Assembly (NCBI RefSeq): GCF_041435215.1
Contig: NZ_CP108394.1
Coordinates: 6,448,001-6,512,000, forward strand
Length of the DNA stretch: 64,000 bases
Direction of reading: 5' to 3'
Origin: Streptomyces sp. NBC_01314
GTDB lineage: Bacteria; Actinomycetota; Actinomycetes; Streptomycetales; Streptomycetaceae
The translations under genes were made by a program, and so were the position numbers. Positions within the stretch are counted from its first letter, which is position 1. The number at the start of each line of letters is the position of its first letter. This document shows, piece after piece, positions 52,020-63,179 of this stretch. The notes under the pieces are model-generated. The model saw only the letters and a list, made by a program, of their open reading frames with translations, ran no database searches and was not told where the DNA came from.

Positions 52020-54704
52020 CTACTTCTCCGTCAGCGGTGTGACGGCGATCTGGTCGATCACCGGGGCGTAGGGGGATCGCTGGTCGAGCTGGTTGTAGGT
52101 GTCGCCGTCGAAGTCGGGCAGTTCCTCGGCCGTGAAGGTGATCCGGTTCGTGCCCTTCTTCAGGGTGAGGGGGACGGTCAGGTCCCGGAAGCTGTTGAAG
52201 TGGAAGGTGGTCGGGAACAGGGCCCTGTGGGCCGGGCCGTTGTTGACCGAGATGTCGGCGTGGCGGGCGATCGGGTCGGGGTTGTAGTGGGTGGCGGGGA
52301 GCTGTTCGGCGTTGGAGTAGCGGATGGTCACCGCGTGCCGTCCGGATCTGGCGGCCACCACGTCGATGGTGAGGGCGTTGGCGGTCCCGTTGCCGATGTC
52401 GGTGACGGACTTGCCGCCTGCGGCGAAGGTGTACGCCTCGGTGGCCTTGGCGGCCCCGGAGGCGCTGCCGTCCTCCGCCTGGTAGACGGTGGGTACCAGC
52501 GTGCCCTGCGAGGGCGACACCCGCAGCCGGTCGAGGACCAGGTCGCGGGAGGTGCCGGTGACGGTGATCTTGTTGATGCCCGCGGACAGGAACATCCTGA
52601 CCGTCTCCGTGCGCGGCTTGCCGTTTCCGATCCGGGGGACGTCGAGTTCCTCGCCGTTGAGTGACAGGCTTGCCCGGCCGCCGCCGAGGTGGTCGAGGGA
52701 GACGGTGGCCTCACCGTCGGTGGGGGAGTGGACCCAGAAGGTCGCGGAGGCGTCCGTGGGCAGCGGCACCGCGCCCGGCCCGGAGGCCTCGGGGTAGCTG
52801 TAACCGGGCCGGGTTCCGGTGAGCGTGGCGTACTCGGCCTCGTAGATCGCCGGCTGGATGACGTGCTCGTCGCGCAGGGCCAGGTCGATCTTGTCGATGA
52901 TGGCGTCGCCCTTGGTGACGCCCAGGTCCGCGTCCTTCGCGGAAAGCGTGATCCTGTGCTTGCCGGCGGTCAGCTTCACGGTGGTGTCGGTGTGCCCCCA
53001 GACCACCCACTTGTAACCGAGCGTCAGGCGCAGCTCCTGCGGGTCCTTGCCGTCGACGCGCAGGAAGACGTTGGTGGGGCCCTGTTCCTTCACCCGGCCG
53101 TCCAGGTTGTAGGAGTTGGCGAAGACGCTCAGGTCGTAGGTGCCGTCCTGCGGTACGTCCACGTCGAAGGCGAGCACGCCGTCGGAGCCGGTGCGCAGTC
53201 CGCCGACGTTGTAGTTGCCGCTTGTCGCGAACTTGCCGACGTTGGAGGGTGTGCCCTCGGGACCGTTCTTGGAGTAGCCGCCGCCGGTGTAGGTGGCGTT
53301 CTCCGCCTCGTAGGACTTCCGCCAGCTGACGGAGGGCTCGGCCGGCTCTCCGCCGTTCCCGCCGGGGGAGAGGATGACCTGGTAGGCGGACATCTCGTTC
53401 ATGCCGGTCATCGGCAGGGTCACCGTGCCGTCCGCGCCGACGGTGACCTCCTGGTCCGCCAGTCGCTGGGGCTGGGCCGAGTCACCGACCTGCCCGGTCC
53501 ACGGGATCTCCTGCACGGTGGCGTGCACCGTCTTCCCGAACAGCTTCGGGTCGATGTTGTCGAAGACGATGTCCGCGTCGCCGCTCTTGCCGCCGAAGAT
53601 CGCCCGGGACTGCTTCTTGTCGGCGTCCAGCGTGGCCACGCCCTGGAGGGTGTACTGCTGGTTCGGATGGGGAGCGGTCACCTGGACGGTGTGTCCGGAC
53701 ATCTGGCCGTAGGCGTTGAACAGCCACCACTGGCCGTTGCCCTTGTTGGCGTCGACGGCCGAGTCGTTGAGGTTGCCGTCGATGTTCCAGTACGCCAGGT
53801 CGGCGTCGATCTTCGACTCCTCGATGGCGGAGACCCACTGGACGACCTGGCCGGGCACGGACAAGTGGTAGTTGTGGCCGTACTCGTTGACATTGATCGG
53901 CAGCGGGTCGATACCGACCTCCTTCTCCCACCGCCGGTACTTCGCGACGCTGGTGCGGACCGCGGCGGGGCTGGACAGCTCGTGCCAGGTCATCACGTCC
54001 GGGACGACGTCGTTGGCCTTGGCGTACTGCAGGAAGCCCTTGACCTGGTCGAAGAGGAGGGAGGTGTTCGGGCCCGCGATCCGCGCGTCCGGGTCCAGGC
54101 TCTTGATGAGGCGGTAGGTCTCCTTCCACGCCTCGAAGAAGTACTGCGGATCGTTCAGCCAGGAGACGTTGTTGTAGCTCCACGCGCCCGAGCCGAACAT
54201 GTTCCCCTCGGGTTCGTTGAAGGGGACGTAGACGACGTGGTCCTGGTAGTCGCCTGTCGTCCTGACCTGGGCGACCTGCTTTTTGATCTTCTCCTTGAAG
54301 TCCGCGAGCCGTTCGGGGCCGTTGGCGCCCGGCCACTGGTACGGGAACCCGCGGTAGATGTCGGTCATGTAGATGTAGACGTCCTTGCCGCCGGAGTCCA
54401 CGAACGGGGGCAGGATCTCCAGGGCGTCCGCACCCGGGTGCTGCGGACCGTCCTGCGCCTTGGTGGACACCGTGCGCAGGTTCATGCCCTCGATGAGGTT
54501 GCGGCTGGGCGCCCCGTCGCCGTAGATCCCGTACAACGAGCCGCTCGCCCCGCCGTGGAAGGCACCGGTGTCGGTGGCCAGGTCGATGACGAGCTGTTCC
54601 GGACCGGCCGCCTGTGCCGGGCCCGCGGAGGGCACGGCGAGCATGGTGGCGAGGGCTGCGGCCGTGATGACGCCGGCTCCCGTCGTTCTCTGTCGTTGTC
54701 TCAC
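52020..54704 (-). CDS. Secreted multi-domain glycoside hydrolase with CBM35/CBM6-like modules, 894 aa
   Basis: GTG 54704 follows GGAGACC. A signal peptide (RTTGAGVITAAALATMLAVPSAGPAQA) precedes a clan-A (beta/alpha)8 domain of about 430 residues. YVPFNEPEGNMFG supplies the acid/base Glu and INVNEYGHNYH the likely nucleophile Glu, as in GH39/GH5-type retaining enzymes. Three beta-sandwich modules follow, each starting with a binding-module signature: YEAENATYTGGGYS, YEAEYATLTGTRP, and YQAEDGSASGAA. It should act outside the cell on a plant or microbial polysaccharide and feed the ABC importer. Two CGAACCGGTTCG-type sites lie upstream. Confidence 0.85.
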   Translation of the reverse strand: MRQRQRTTGAGVITAAALATMLAVPSAGPAQAAGPEQLVIDLATDTGAFHGGASGSLYGIYGDGAPSRNLIEGMNLRTVSTKAQDGPQHPGADALEILPPFVDSGGKDVYIYMTDIYRGFPYQWPGANGPERLADFKEKIKKQVAQVRTTGDYQDHVVYVPFNEPEGNMFGSGAWSYNNVSWLNDPQYFFEAWKETYRLIKSLDPDARIAGPNTSLLFDQVKGFLQYAKANDVVPDVMTWHELSSPAAVRTSVAKYRRWEKEVGIDPLPINVNEYGHNYHLSVPGQVVQWVSAIEESKIDADLAYWNIDGNLNDSAVDANKGNGQWWLFNAYGQMSGHTVQVTAPHPNQQYTLQGVATLDADKKQSRAIFGGKSGDADIVFDNIDPKLFGKTVHATVQEIPWTGQVGDSAQPQRLADQEVTVGADGTVTLPMTGMNEMSAYQVILSPGGNGGEPAEPSVSWRKSYEAENATYTGGGYSKNGPEGTPSNVGKFATSGNYNVGGLRTGSDGVLAFDVDVPQDGTYDLSVFANSYNLDGRVKEQGPTNVFLRVDGKDPQELRLTLGYKWVVWGHTDTTVKLTAGKHRITLSAKDADLGVTKGDAIIDKIDLALRDEHVIQPAIYEAEYATLTGTRPGYSYPEASGPGAVPLPTDASATFWVHSPTDGEATVSLDHLGGGRASLSLNGEELDVPRIGNGKPRTETVRMFLSAGINKITVTGTSRDLVLDRLRVSPSQGTLVPTVYQAEDGSASGAAKATEAYTFAAGGKSVTDIGNGTANALTIDVVAARSGRHAVTIRYSNAEQLPATHYNPDPIARHADISVNNGPAHRALFPTTFHFNSFRDLTVPLTLKKGTNRITFTAEELPDFDGDTYNQLDQRSPYAPVIDQIAVTPLTEK

Positions 54705-54821
54705 TGAGGTCTCCGTGGATTCCGTGGATTCCGTGGCATCTCGGATGCTGGATCCGATGCGTTTCGTACGGGACGGGGCCGGTCCGTGCGGTGGTCTGGT
54801 CCGGCCACGTTCCGCCAGGGG

Positions 54822-54833
54822 CGAATCGGTTCG
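54822..54833. promoter_or_regulatory. LacI-type operator, one mismatch
   Basis: CGAATCGGTTCG, one base away from the perfect sites, about 120 bases upstream of the glycoside hydrolase start. Confidence 0.6.
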
Positions 54834-55116
54834 ACATTGGGCCGCGCGACAGGAGTCGCCCCGGTTCACCGGCGCTCAGGCTCCGGGTAGCCGGACGCAC
54901 TCGGCCGGCCTTCGGGGAGAGGACCGCGTGCCCTGGCGGCGGGTGTGCCGAGTCGGCGAGGCACCGCCGCCACGTACGAGGGCGACGGTCACTGGGTGGC
55001 ATCCGCCGCCCGGAGGGGGAGCTCCGGGCGGCGGATGTATAGGGGGTATGGGCCCCGGCGACGCTCCGAGGCGTGAGTGACGCCTCGACGGCGGCCATGA
55101 CCTCTCGATGGTTCGT

Positions 55117-55128
55117 CGAACCGGTTCG
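55117..55128. promoter_or_regulatory. Perfect LacI-type operator CGAACCGGTTCG
   Basis: A 12-base perfect palindrome with the central CpG typical of LacI-family sites, between the glycoside hydrolase and the LacI gene. Confidence 0.8.
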
Positions 55129-55380
55129 GGGAAGCTAGCATCGAGGAAACCAGCCAGCAATACCCCTGACGTAGATCTCTTCGACCGTGCATGGATGCCC
55201 ACTCCCGACGGGGCCGGGCGTCCCGTCCCGCCGAATGTGACGCCTGGCCTGCTCGTAAGGGTGCTTTAACTCGGGCGGACCAGGCGTCTTGCCTCCGCAC
55301 GGTGAGGTTTCCGGGCCGTTACGGGAAATTCGACGTGAGGCGTTGACACTCGTCCGGGTTGCTCCTACCTTCACTTCACG

Positions 55381-55392
55381 CGAACCGGTTCG
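55381..55392. promoter_or_regulatory. Perfect LacI-type operator CGAACCGGTTCG
   Basis: Second identical 12-base palindrome. A possible promoter (TTGACA at 55343-55348, TACCTT near 55366) precedes it, so binding would block the regulator's own transcription. Confidence 0.8.
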
Positions 55393-55430
55393 ACGATCGG
55401 CGCCTGGCTGATTTCGTTCCCTAGAATCAT

Positions 55431-55442
55431 CGAACCGGTTCG
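55431..55442. promoter_or_regulatory. Perfect LacI-type operator CGAACCGGTTCG
   Basis: Third identical palindrome, 50 bases after the second (about five helical turns) and 23 bases before the LacI start codon. Confidence 0.8.
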
Positions 55443-55464
55443 CCCCATCTCGGCAAGGAGTCCC

Positions 55465-56520
55465 GTGAACATCGGTGAGATCGCCAAGCGGGCCGGTGTT
55501 TCGCGGAGCACCGTGTCGTATGCCCTGAGCGGGAAGCGTCCGGTGTCCGAGGACACCCGGCAGAAGGTCCAGCGGGTCATCGACGAGCTGGGTTACCAGC
55601 CCAATGCCAGTGCGCGGGCGCTGGCCAACGGCCGGACCAACACCATCGGTCTGGTCTTCCCGCCGGCCGGGAACCACTACACCGGCATGCAGCTGGACTT
55701 CATCGGCAGCGTCACCGAGGCCGCCGCGGCCTACGACTACGACGTACTGCTCTCTCCGAGCGGTGTGGACAGCGACCGCTCGTTCCAGCGGCTGCTGGGC
55801 GAGCGGCGGGTCGACGGCGCGATCCTGATGGAGATCCGACTGCGGGACGACCGGCTCGACCACCTCACCGCGGTGGATTTCCCCTCCGTCGCCATCGGCC
55901 GCACCGCCCACCCCGAGGGCAGCTGGTGGGTGGGCCTGGACCACACGGCCCTGGCGGCGGCCTGTGTGCACCACCTGGCGGACCTGGGTCACCGTCGGGT
56001 GGCCTTCGTCAACCGGCCCGAGCAGCTCCTACGGGCCGGGTACGAGTCCGCCCACCGGGGACTCGAGGGGTTCACCAAGGCCGCGGCGGAACGCGGTCTG
56101 ACCGTCCGGACGTACTGCTGCGAGGACGACGCCGCCTCGGGCCTCGCCTGTCTGGAGCGGATCCTGCACGACGACCCCGCCACCACGGCCCTGGTCACCT
56201 TGAACGAGGCCGCGCTCGGCGGCCTCTACCGGGGGCTGGTCCAGGCCGGCCGCCATGTGCCACGCGACTTCTCCGTCACCGGAGTGGTGGCCAGCAGGTG
56301 GGCGGAGACGGTGACCCCGCAGCTCACCGCGGCGGACGTACCGGCGGAACAGATGGGCCGCCTCGCCGTCGAGCTGCTCGTGGAGCGGCTCGACCACCCC
56401 GACGCACCGGCCCGGAATCACCTGCTCGCGCCGCCGATCTCGTTGCGCGCCAGCACCGCACCCGCCGGCACCAGGCCCGCCGACCCGGCTCCGGACTTCG
56501 GCGTCCAGACGCACCCCTGA
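55465..56520 (+). CDS. LacI-family sugar repressor, 351 aa
   Basis: N-terminal LacI helix-turn-helix and hinge: NIGEIAKRAGVSRSTVSYALSGKRPVSEDTRQKVQRVIDELGYQPNASARAL. The periplasmic-binding-like core follows (TIGLVFPPAG, VDGAILMEIR, DLGHRRVAFVNRPEQ, ALVTLNEAALGGLYRGL). AAGGAG precedes GTG 55465. It sits between the glycoside hydrolase and the ABC importer, with operator copies on both sides of its promoter; it is the evident regulator of the locus and of itself. Confidence 0.95.
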   Translation: MNIGEIAKRAGVSRSTVSYALSGKRPVSEDTRQKVQRVIDELGYQPNASARALANGRTNTIGLVFPPAGNHYTGMQLDFIGSVTEAAAAYDYDVLLSPSGVDSDRSFQRLLGERRVDGAILMEIRLRDDRLDHLTAVDFPSVAIGRTAHPEGSWWVGLDHTALAAACVHHLADLGHRRVAFVNRPEQLLRAGYESAHRGLEGFTKAAAERGLTVRTYCCEDDAASGLACLERILHDDPATTALVTLNEAALGGLYRGLVQAGRHVPRDFSVTGVVASRWAETVTPQLTAADVPAEQMGRLAVELLVERLDHPDAPARNHLLAPPISLRASTAPAGTRPADPAPDFGVQTHP

Positions 56521-56661
56521 CCATCGCCCCGCACACTCCCCTTCACCTCCGCACCCCGTACCGCCCGACTACGCAAGTCACCGTCCGGGTGCGGCGAGGC
56601 CGGCAGGTCCCGATCACCCCTCCCAGGGCACGCCTGTGCCAAGAGCCATGAGGAATACGCC

Positions 56662-57906
56662 ATGAATCGATCTGCCAGACGGCGTCTCACCGCCGCAGTT
56701 CTGACCGTCGTCACCGTCACCGCCGGCGCCAGTGCGTGCTCCTCCGGATCGGGCGACACCTCCACGAAGGCCGCGGGCGGCGGTACGTACACGATCTGGG
56801 ACCCGTACCCGCAGTTCAACAAGGGCTCGGCGTGGGCCAAGCTGCTGGACGACTGCGGCAGCAAGGCCGGTGTGAAGATCAAGCGGACCGCGTTCGACAC
56901 CAGCGACCTGACGAACAAGGCGCTGCTGGCGGCGCAGCAGGACAACTCCGCGGACGTCCTCATCGTCGACAACCCCGTCGTCTCCACGCTGGCCGAGGCG
57001 GGGGTGCTGACCACGACCGACGACAACAAGCTGGACACCTCGACGGTGGATTCCAATCTGCTCGGGGCCGGCCAGTTGGGCGGGAAGACGTACGGCACGC
57101 CGATCGGCGCCAACACCCTGGCCCTCTACTACAACAAGGAGGTCCTCAAGGATTCTGGGGTGGACATCGCCTCGGTGAAGGACTGGAAGTCGCTGACGGC
57201 GGCGCTGGCCAAGGTCGACAAGGCCGGGAAGAAGGGCATCACGTTCTCGGCGATCGGGACCGAGGAGGGCAGCTTCCAGTTCCTGCCGTGGTTCTGGGGC
57301 TCCGGAGCGCAGCTCCCCGACGTCGACTCGACCGAGTCGGTGTCCGCGCTGTCGCTGTGGAAGAACTGGCTGGACAAGGGCTACGCCCCCAACTCGGTGA
57401 TCAACAACACCCAGACGACCAGCTGGCAGGAGTTCGCGACCGGCGACTACGCGTTCGCCGAGAACGGCACCTGGCAGCTCGCCAACGCGGAGAAGGCCGG
57501 CTTCGACTACGGCGTCATCCCCGTCCCCGGTGTCGACGGCGGCAACGCGGCCGCCCCGACGGGCGGCGAGTTCGTCACCGTCCCGGTCCAGGGAGAGACC
57601 GGCCGCTACGCCACCTCCCAGAAGCTCGTGACCTGTCTGACCAGCGCGGACAACCTCCTCGCCACCGACACCACCCTCTCCTACGTCGCGCCCATCAACG
57701 AGGTGCAGGACAAGCAGATCGCGGCGAACGCCAAGCTGGAGCCCTGGGTCCATGCCGTCAGGGCGGCCAAGGGACGCACCAGTGACGACCTGGGCACCAA
57801 CTACCCGAAGATCTCCGAGCAGTTGTGGAAGGCGGTGCAGTCCGCCCTCAGCGGGTCGGCGTCGCCGGAGGACGCGCTCGGCACAGCCCAGTCCGCCGTC
57901 AAGTGA
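56662..57906 (+). CDS. ABC transporter sugar-binding lipoprotein, 414 aa
   Basis: Signal peptide with lipobox-like ASAC (TAAVLTVVTVTAGASAC), so the mature protein is tethered by Cys27. Solute-binding family 1 features follow: GGTYTIWDPYPQFNKGSAW, ADVLIVDNPVVSTLAEAG, GTPIGANTLALYYNKEVL, GDYAFAENGTWQLANAEKAGFDYGVIPVPG. GAGGAATACGCC precedes the ATG. It captures the oligosaccharide released by the secreted hydrolase and hands it to the two permeases. No ATPase gene is in the operon; Streptomyces usually uses the shared MsiK ATPase. Confidence 0.95.
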   Translation: MNRSARRRLTAAVLTVVTVTAGASACSSGSGDTSTKAAGGGTYTIWDPYPQFNKGSAWAKLLDDCGSKAGVKIKRTAFDTSDLTNKALLAAQQDNSADVLIVDNPVVSTLAEAGVLTTTDDNKLDTSTVDSNLLGAGQLGGKTYGTPIGANTLALYYNKEVLKDSGVDIASVKDWKSLTAALAKVDKAGKKGITFSAIGTEEGSFQFLPWFWGSGAQLPDVDSTESVSALSLWKNWLDKGYAPNSVINNTQTTSWQEFATGDYAFAENGTWQLANAEKAGFDYGVIPVPGVDGGNAAAPTGGEFVTVPVQGETGRYATSQKLVTCLTSADNLLATDTTLSYVAPINEVQDKQIAANAKLEPWVHAVRAAKGRTSDDLGTNYPKISEQLWKAVQSALSGSASPEDALGTAQSAVK

Positions 57907-57925
57907 CCAGGACTGCGGCCTGCCG

Positions 57926-58912
57926 ATGAAGCACACGACACCGTTGCCGGACCGCCGGCCCGTGCGCGACCGGAACGGAGCGGCGAACGCCGCCGCTCCG
58001 CCCCCGGCCGGCGCCACGGCCCGGCGCCGTCCCACCTCCCCACAGTGGGCCGCCTGGGCGTTCCTCGCCCCGGTCGTCCTCTACCTCGTCCTCTTCTACG
58101 CCTATCCGCTCTACCGCAACATCGACCTGAGCCTGCGGAACTACACCGTGCGCTCCTTCGTCCAGGGCGACGCGCCGTTCACGGGCCTGGCGAACTACCG
58201 GACCGTCCTCGACGACCCGGCCTTCGCCCCCGCACTCCTGCACACCGCGGTGTTCACCACCGTGTGCCTGGTCTTCCAGTACGCGATCGGCCTGGCGCTC
58301 GCGGTCTTCTTCCACCAGCACTTCCGGCTCTCGGCCACCCTTCGCGCCTTGTTCCTGGTGCCGTGGCTGCTGCCGCTGATCGTGTCGGCGTCCACCTGGT
58401 CGTGGATGCTGAACAGCGACTCCGGCATCGTCAACGCCGTACTGCACGCGGTCGGTACAGGCCCGGTGAACTGGCTGACCTCACCGTCCTGGTCACTGGC
58501 CTCGGTGATCATCGCCAACATCTGGATCGGCGTCCCCTTCAACCTCGTCGTGCTCTACAGCGGCCTGCAGTCCATCCCCACCAGCCTGTACGAGGCCGCC
58601 TCCCTTGACGGCGCGGGCCCCTGGCGACGCTTCTGGAGCATCACCTTCCCGCTCCTTCGTCCGGTGTCCGCCATCACCCTGCTGCTGGGCCTGGTCTACA
58701 CGCTCAAGGTCTTCGACATCATCTGGATCATGACCAAGGGCGGTCCGGCGGACTCGTCCACGACCTTCGCCACCTGGTCCTACCAGCTCGGCTTCGGCAA
58801 CCTGCTGCCCGCCTTCGGCCCCGGCGCGGCCGTCGGCAACCTGCTCGTCGTCGCCGCCCTGGTCTTCGGCCTGGTTTACGTCCGAGTCCAGCGAAAGCAG
58901 GCGCTGTCATGA
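57926..58912 (+). CDS. ABC sugar permease 1 (MalF-type), 328 aa
   Basis: Six membrane spans after a basic N-terminus. The cytoplasmic EAA loop is EAASLDGAGPWRRFWSITFPLL, near residue 235. GDAPFTGLANYRTVLDDPAF is the usual external loop. It starts 19 bases after the binding-protein stop and overlaps permease 2 (ATGA). Works with an ATPase encoded elsewhere. Confidence 0.95.
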   Translation: MKHTTPLPDRRPVRDRNGAANAAAPPPAGATARRRPTSPQWAAWAFLAPVVLYLVLFYAYPLYRNIDLSLRNYTVRSFVQGDAPFTGLANYRTVLDDPAFAPALLHTAVFTTVCLVFQYAIGLALAVFFHQHFRLSATLRALFLVPWLLPLIVSASTWSWMLNSDSGIVNAVLHAVGTGPVNWLTSPSWSLASVIIANIWIGVPFNLVVLYSGLQSIPTSLYEAASLDGAGPWRRFWSITFPLLRPVSAITLLLGLVYTLKVFDIIWIMTKGGPADSSTTFATWSYQLGFGNLLPAFGPGAAVGNLLVVAALVFGLVYVRVQRKQALS

Positions 58913-59751
58913 CGAGTGCACAGACGGTCCTGAACCGGCGCCCCCGTACGTGGTGGAAGACGGTCATCGGTCTCCTGCTGACCGCGGTCATGCTGTTCCC
59001 GGTCTACTGGATGCTGAACGTGTCCTTCACCCGCGACCAGGACATGCGCAAGAGCCCGCCGGACCTGTTCCCCGCCCACGCCACGCTGGAGGGCTACCGG
59101 GCCGTCGTCGACCAGCAGTTGCCCTACCTCGGCACCAGCCTCGTCATCGGCCTGGGCACCGTGGCCCTGACCGTGGCGCTGGCCGCACCCGCCGGATACG
59201 CGCTGGCCAAACTGCGCCCGCGTGGCGGGGGAGTCCTCAACTTCGTCCTGCTGGCGGCCCAGATGATCCCCGGCATCATCATGGCGATGGGCTTCTACGC
59301 CATCTACCTCCAGCTCGGTCTGCTCCAGTCGATGCCCGGCCTGATCGTCGCCGACTCCACGCTGGCCGTCCCCTTCGCCGTACTCATCTTCACCGCGTTC
59401 ATGTCCGGGATCCCCGGCGAACTGCTCCAGGCCGCGAAGACGGACGGAGCCGGTCCCCTGCGCACCTTCTGGTCTATCGTCCTGCCGATGAGCCGCAACT
59501 CGATCGTCACGGTCTCGTTGTTCGCCTTCCTGTGGTCCTGGTCCGACTTCATCTTCGCCAGCACCCTGGTCAACGGAGGTGCCCACGAGCCGATCACCCT
59601 CGGCATCTACCAGTACATCGGCAACAACAACCAGGAGTGGAACGCCATCATGGCCACCGCCGTCGTGGCCTCGCTGCCCGCCGCGGTCATCCTCGTCCTC
59701 GCCCAGCGCTACGTCGCCGCCGGCGTGACCGCCGGCGCCGTCAAGGACTGA
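58909..59751 (+). CDS. ABC sugar permease 2 (MalG-type), 280 aa
   Basis: Six membrane spans, starting with a long N-terminal helix (WWKTVIGLLLTAVMLFPVYWMLNVSF). EAA-like loop QAAKTDGAGPLRTFWSIVLPMSRNSIVTV near residue 180. ATG overlaps the stop of permease 1. End of the operon; followed by a strong hairpin. Confidence 0.95.
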   Translation: MTSAQTVLNRRPRTWWKTVIGLLLTAVMLFPVYWMLNVSFTRDQDMRKSPPDLFPAHATLEGYRAVVDQQLPYLGTSLVIGLGTVALTVALAAPAGYALAKLRPRGGGVLNFVLLAAQMIPGIIMAMGFYAIYLQLGLLQSMPGLIVADSTLAVPFAVLIFTAFMSGIPGELLQAAKTDGAGPLRTFWSIVLPMSRNSIVTVSLFAFLWSWSDFIFASTLVNGGAHEPITLGIYQYIGNNNQEWNAIMATAVVASLPAAVILVLAQRYVAAGVTAGAVKD

Positions 59752-59840
59752 CACCGGACCATCACCCGCACGCAGCCGTACCGTCCACGAGCCGTGTCGC
59801 TCGGCACTCGGTCGTGTCCCCTCTCCTCGTACCTTCCGGA

Positions 59841-59879
59841 GTCCCCAGCCCCGCCGACTACCGTGGCGGGGCCGGGGAC
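59841..59879 (+). terminator. Terminator of the ABC operon
   Basis: GTCCCC-A-GCCCCGCC pairs with GGCGGGG-C-CGGGGAC across a nine-base loop, about 90 bases after the permease stop. The remaining ~320 bases up to the AKR have no recognisable gene. Confidence 0.85.
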
Positions 59880-60200
59880 TCTCGAATACACGGAGACCGG
59901 CGGCCTCCTCCCGCGGGAGTTCCCCGTAGGCAGGGCGGGAGTGGACGCTCGCGCCGCGTACGCGACCTCAAGGGGCAGACACCTCGCCCACGCGCACGTT
60001 CTCCGGTCCTCCTAGTGCACCGCACGCATCGTGTGGGGCGCTTCTGCGGTCCGGTCGGCTCAGCGGCAGCTGAACGAGTCGAGCCGAATGCGCTCCGGGC
60101 GGGGCGACTTCGCTTCCCAGTGCTGTGGGCGTCGATGGCGGCCACTTCATCCGAAACGTTCCCTGCGTGGCCGTGCTGTGCTGGAGGCGGGCAGATAGGG

Positions 60201-62418
<2,218 letters not shown>

Positions 62419-62652
62419 CCGTGGTCGGTGGGCGGAAATGGAGATCCGCCCTGCATGGCAGGGTCTGACTTGACCTGCGTGGTCGCGAACAGGAACAGCG
62501 TGGGCCGTGACCGGAGTACGTGCCGCTCGCCGCAGTCGAGCCCCGGTAGTAGCCCTCTCGAACGTTTTCCGACCTTGTAACGCGTCTCCACGGGGGAAGC
62601 TCAGGTCGCCGTGTTTCGTGCGACCTGCTGGGAGATGCCGGGGCTGCGTAAC
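62419..62652. other. Gap after the XRE gene
   Basis: No gene supported; part of a ~760-base non-coding stretch that goes on into the SDR remnant. Confidence 0.5.
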
Positions 62653-62943
62653 GTTGGTCCTGGAGGAGTTCGGGCGGGTCGTCGCGCCCGACGGCGCCGG
62701 TCTGGTGATCCAGCATGGCCGGTCACATGCTGCCTGTCCTCCTGAGCACGGAGCAGGAACAGGCCCTCGCCTTACACGCCCGCCGACGATCTGCTGAACC
62801 TGCCCTTCACCGATCCGGAGGTCGCGGGACAGAGCGCCTATCCGCTGGCCAAGTACGGCAACCGGCTGCGGTTCAGGCCGCCAGTGCATCCTGGGGCGAG
62901 CGGAAGCCCGGATCAACTCCATCAGCCCCGGCGTGATCGCCAC
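62653..62943 (+). pseudogene. Decayed middle part of the 35388-type SDR
   Basis: Matches 35703-35999 closely at DNA level (CGTTGGTCCTGGAGGAGTTCGG to CCCGGCGTGATCGCCAC). Small indels break the frame several times: GLVIQHGRSHAA in place of GLVISSMAGHML, and so on. No start codon or cofactor loop. It is a dead fragment. Confidence 0.9.
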
Positions 62944-63048
62944 GATCCGCCGCACGTCCTTCGGTCAGGAAGTCAGGTCGGCCCTATCGGTGATCTCCGA
63001 GACCCGGGCGCCGGGCTGCTCGGCGTCGTAGGCCGGCGTCCACGCCTT
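62944..63048 (+). repeat. Copy of 37452-37560 joined to the SDR remnant
   Basis: GATCCGCC, CCTTCGGTCAG, CGGTGATCTCCG, GACCCGGGCG and GGCGTCGTAGGCCGG occur in the same order as in 37452-37560. Here they follow the SDR fragment directly, whereas at the other site 1.45 kb (SDR end plus esterase gene) lie between. Confidence 0.8.
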
Positions 63049-63179
63049 CTTCGGCCGGAGGGACGACGGGTATGTGTTGCAGCGCCGTCGGGCGGGTGGT
63101 TCTGATACCGCCCGACGGGCCCGTCATGCCCGAGAGCCGAAGCGCAAGCAGAAGCAGTCCACAGGCGAACTGGCGAGCG

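Noticed and set aside
52689..54707. 672-residue open frame on the + strand
   Set aside because: It lies opposite the glycoside hydrolase, which has a signal peptide, ribosome-binding site and conserved motifs; the + frame shows only Val/Asp/Gly-rich shadow sequence.
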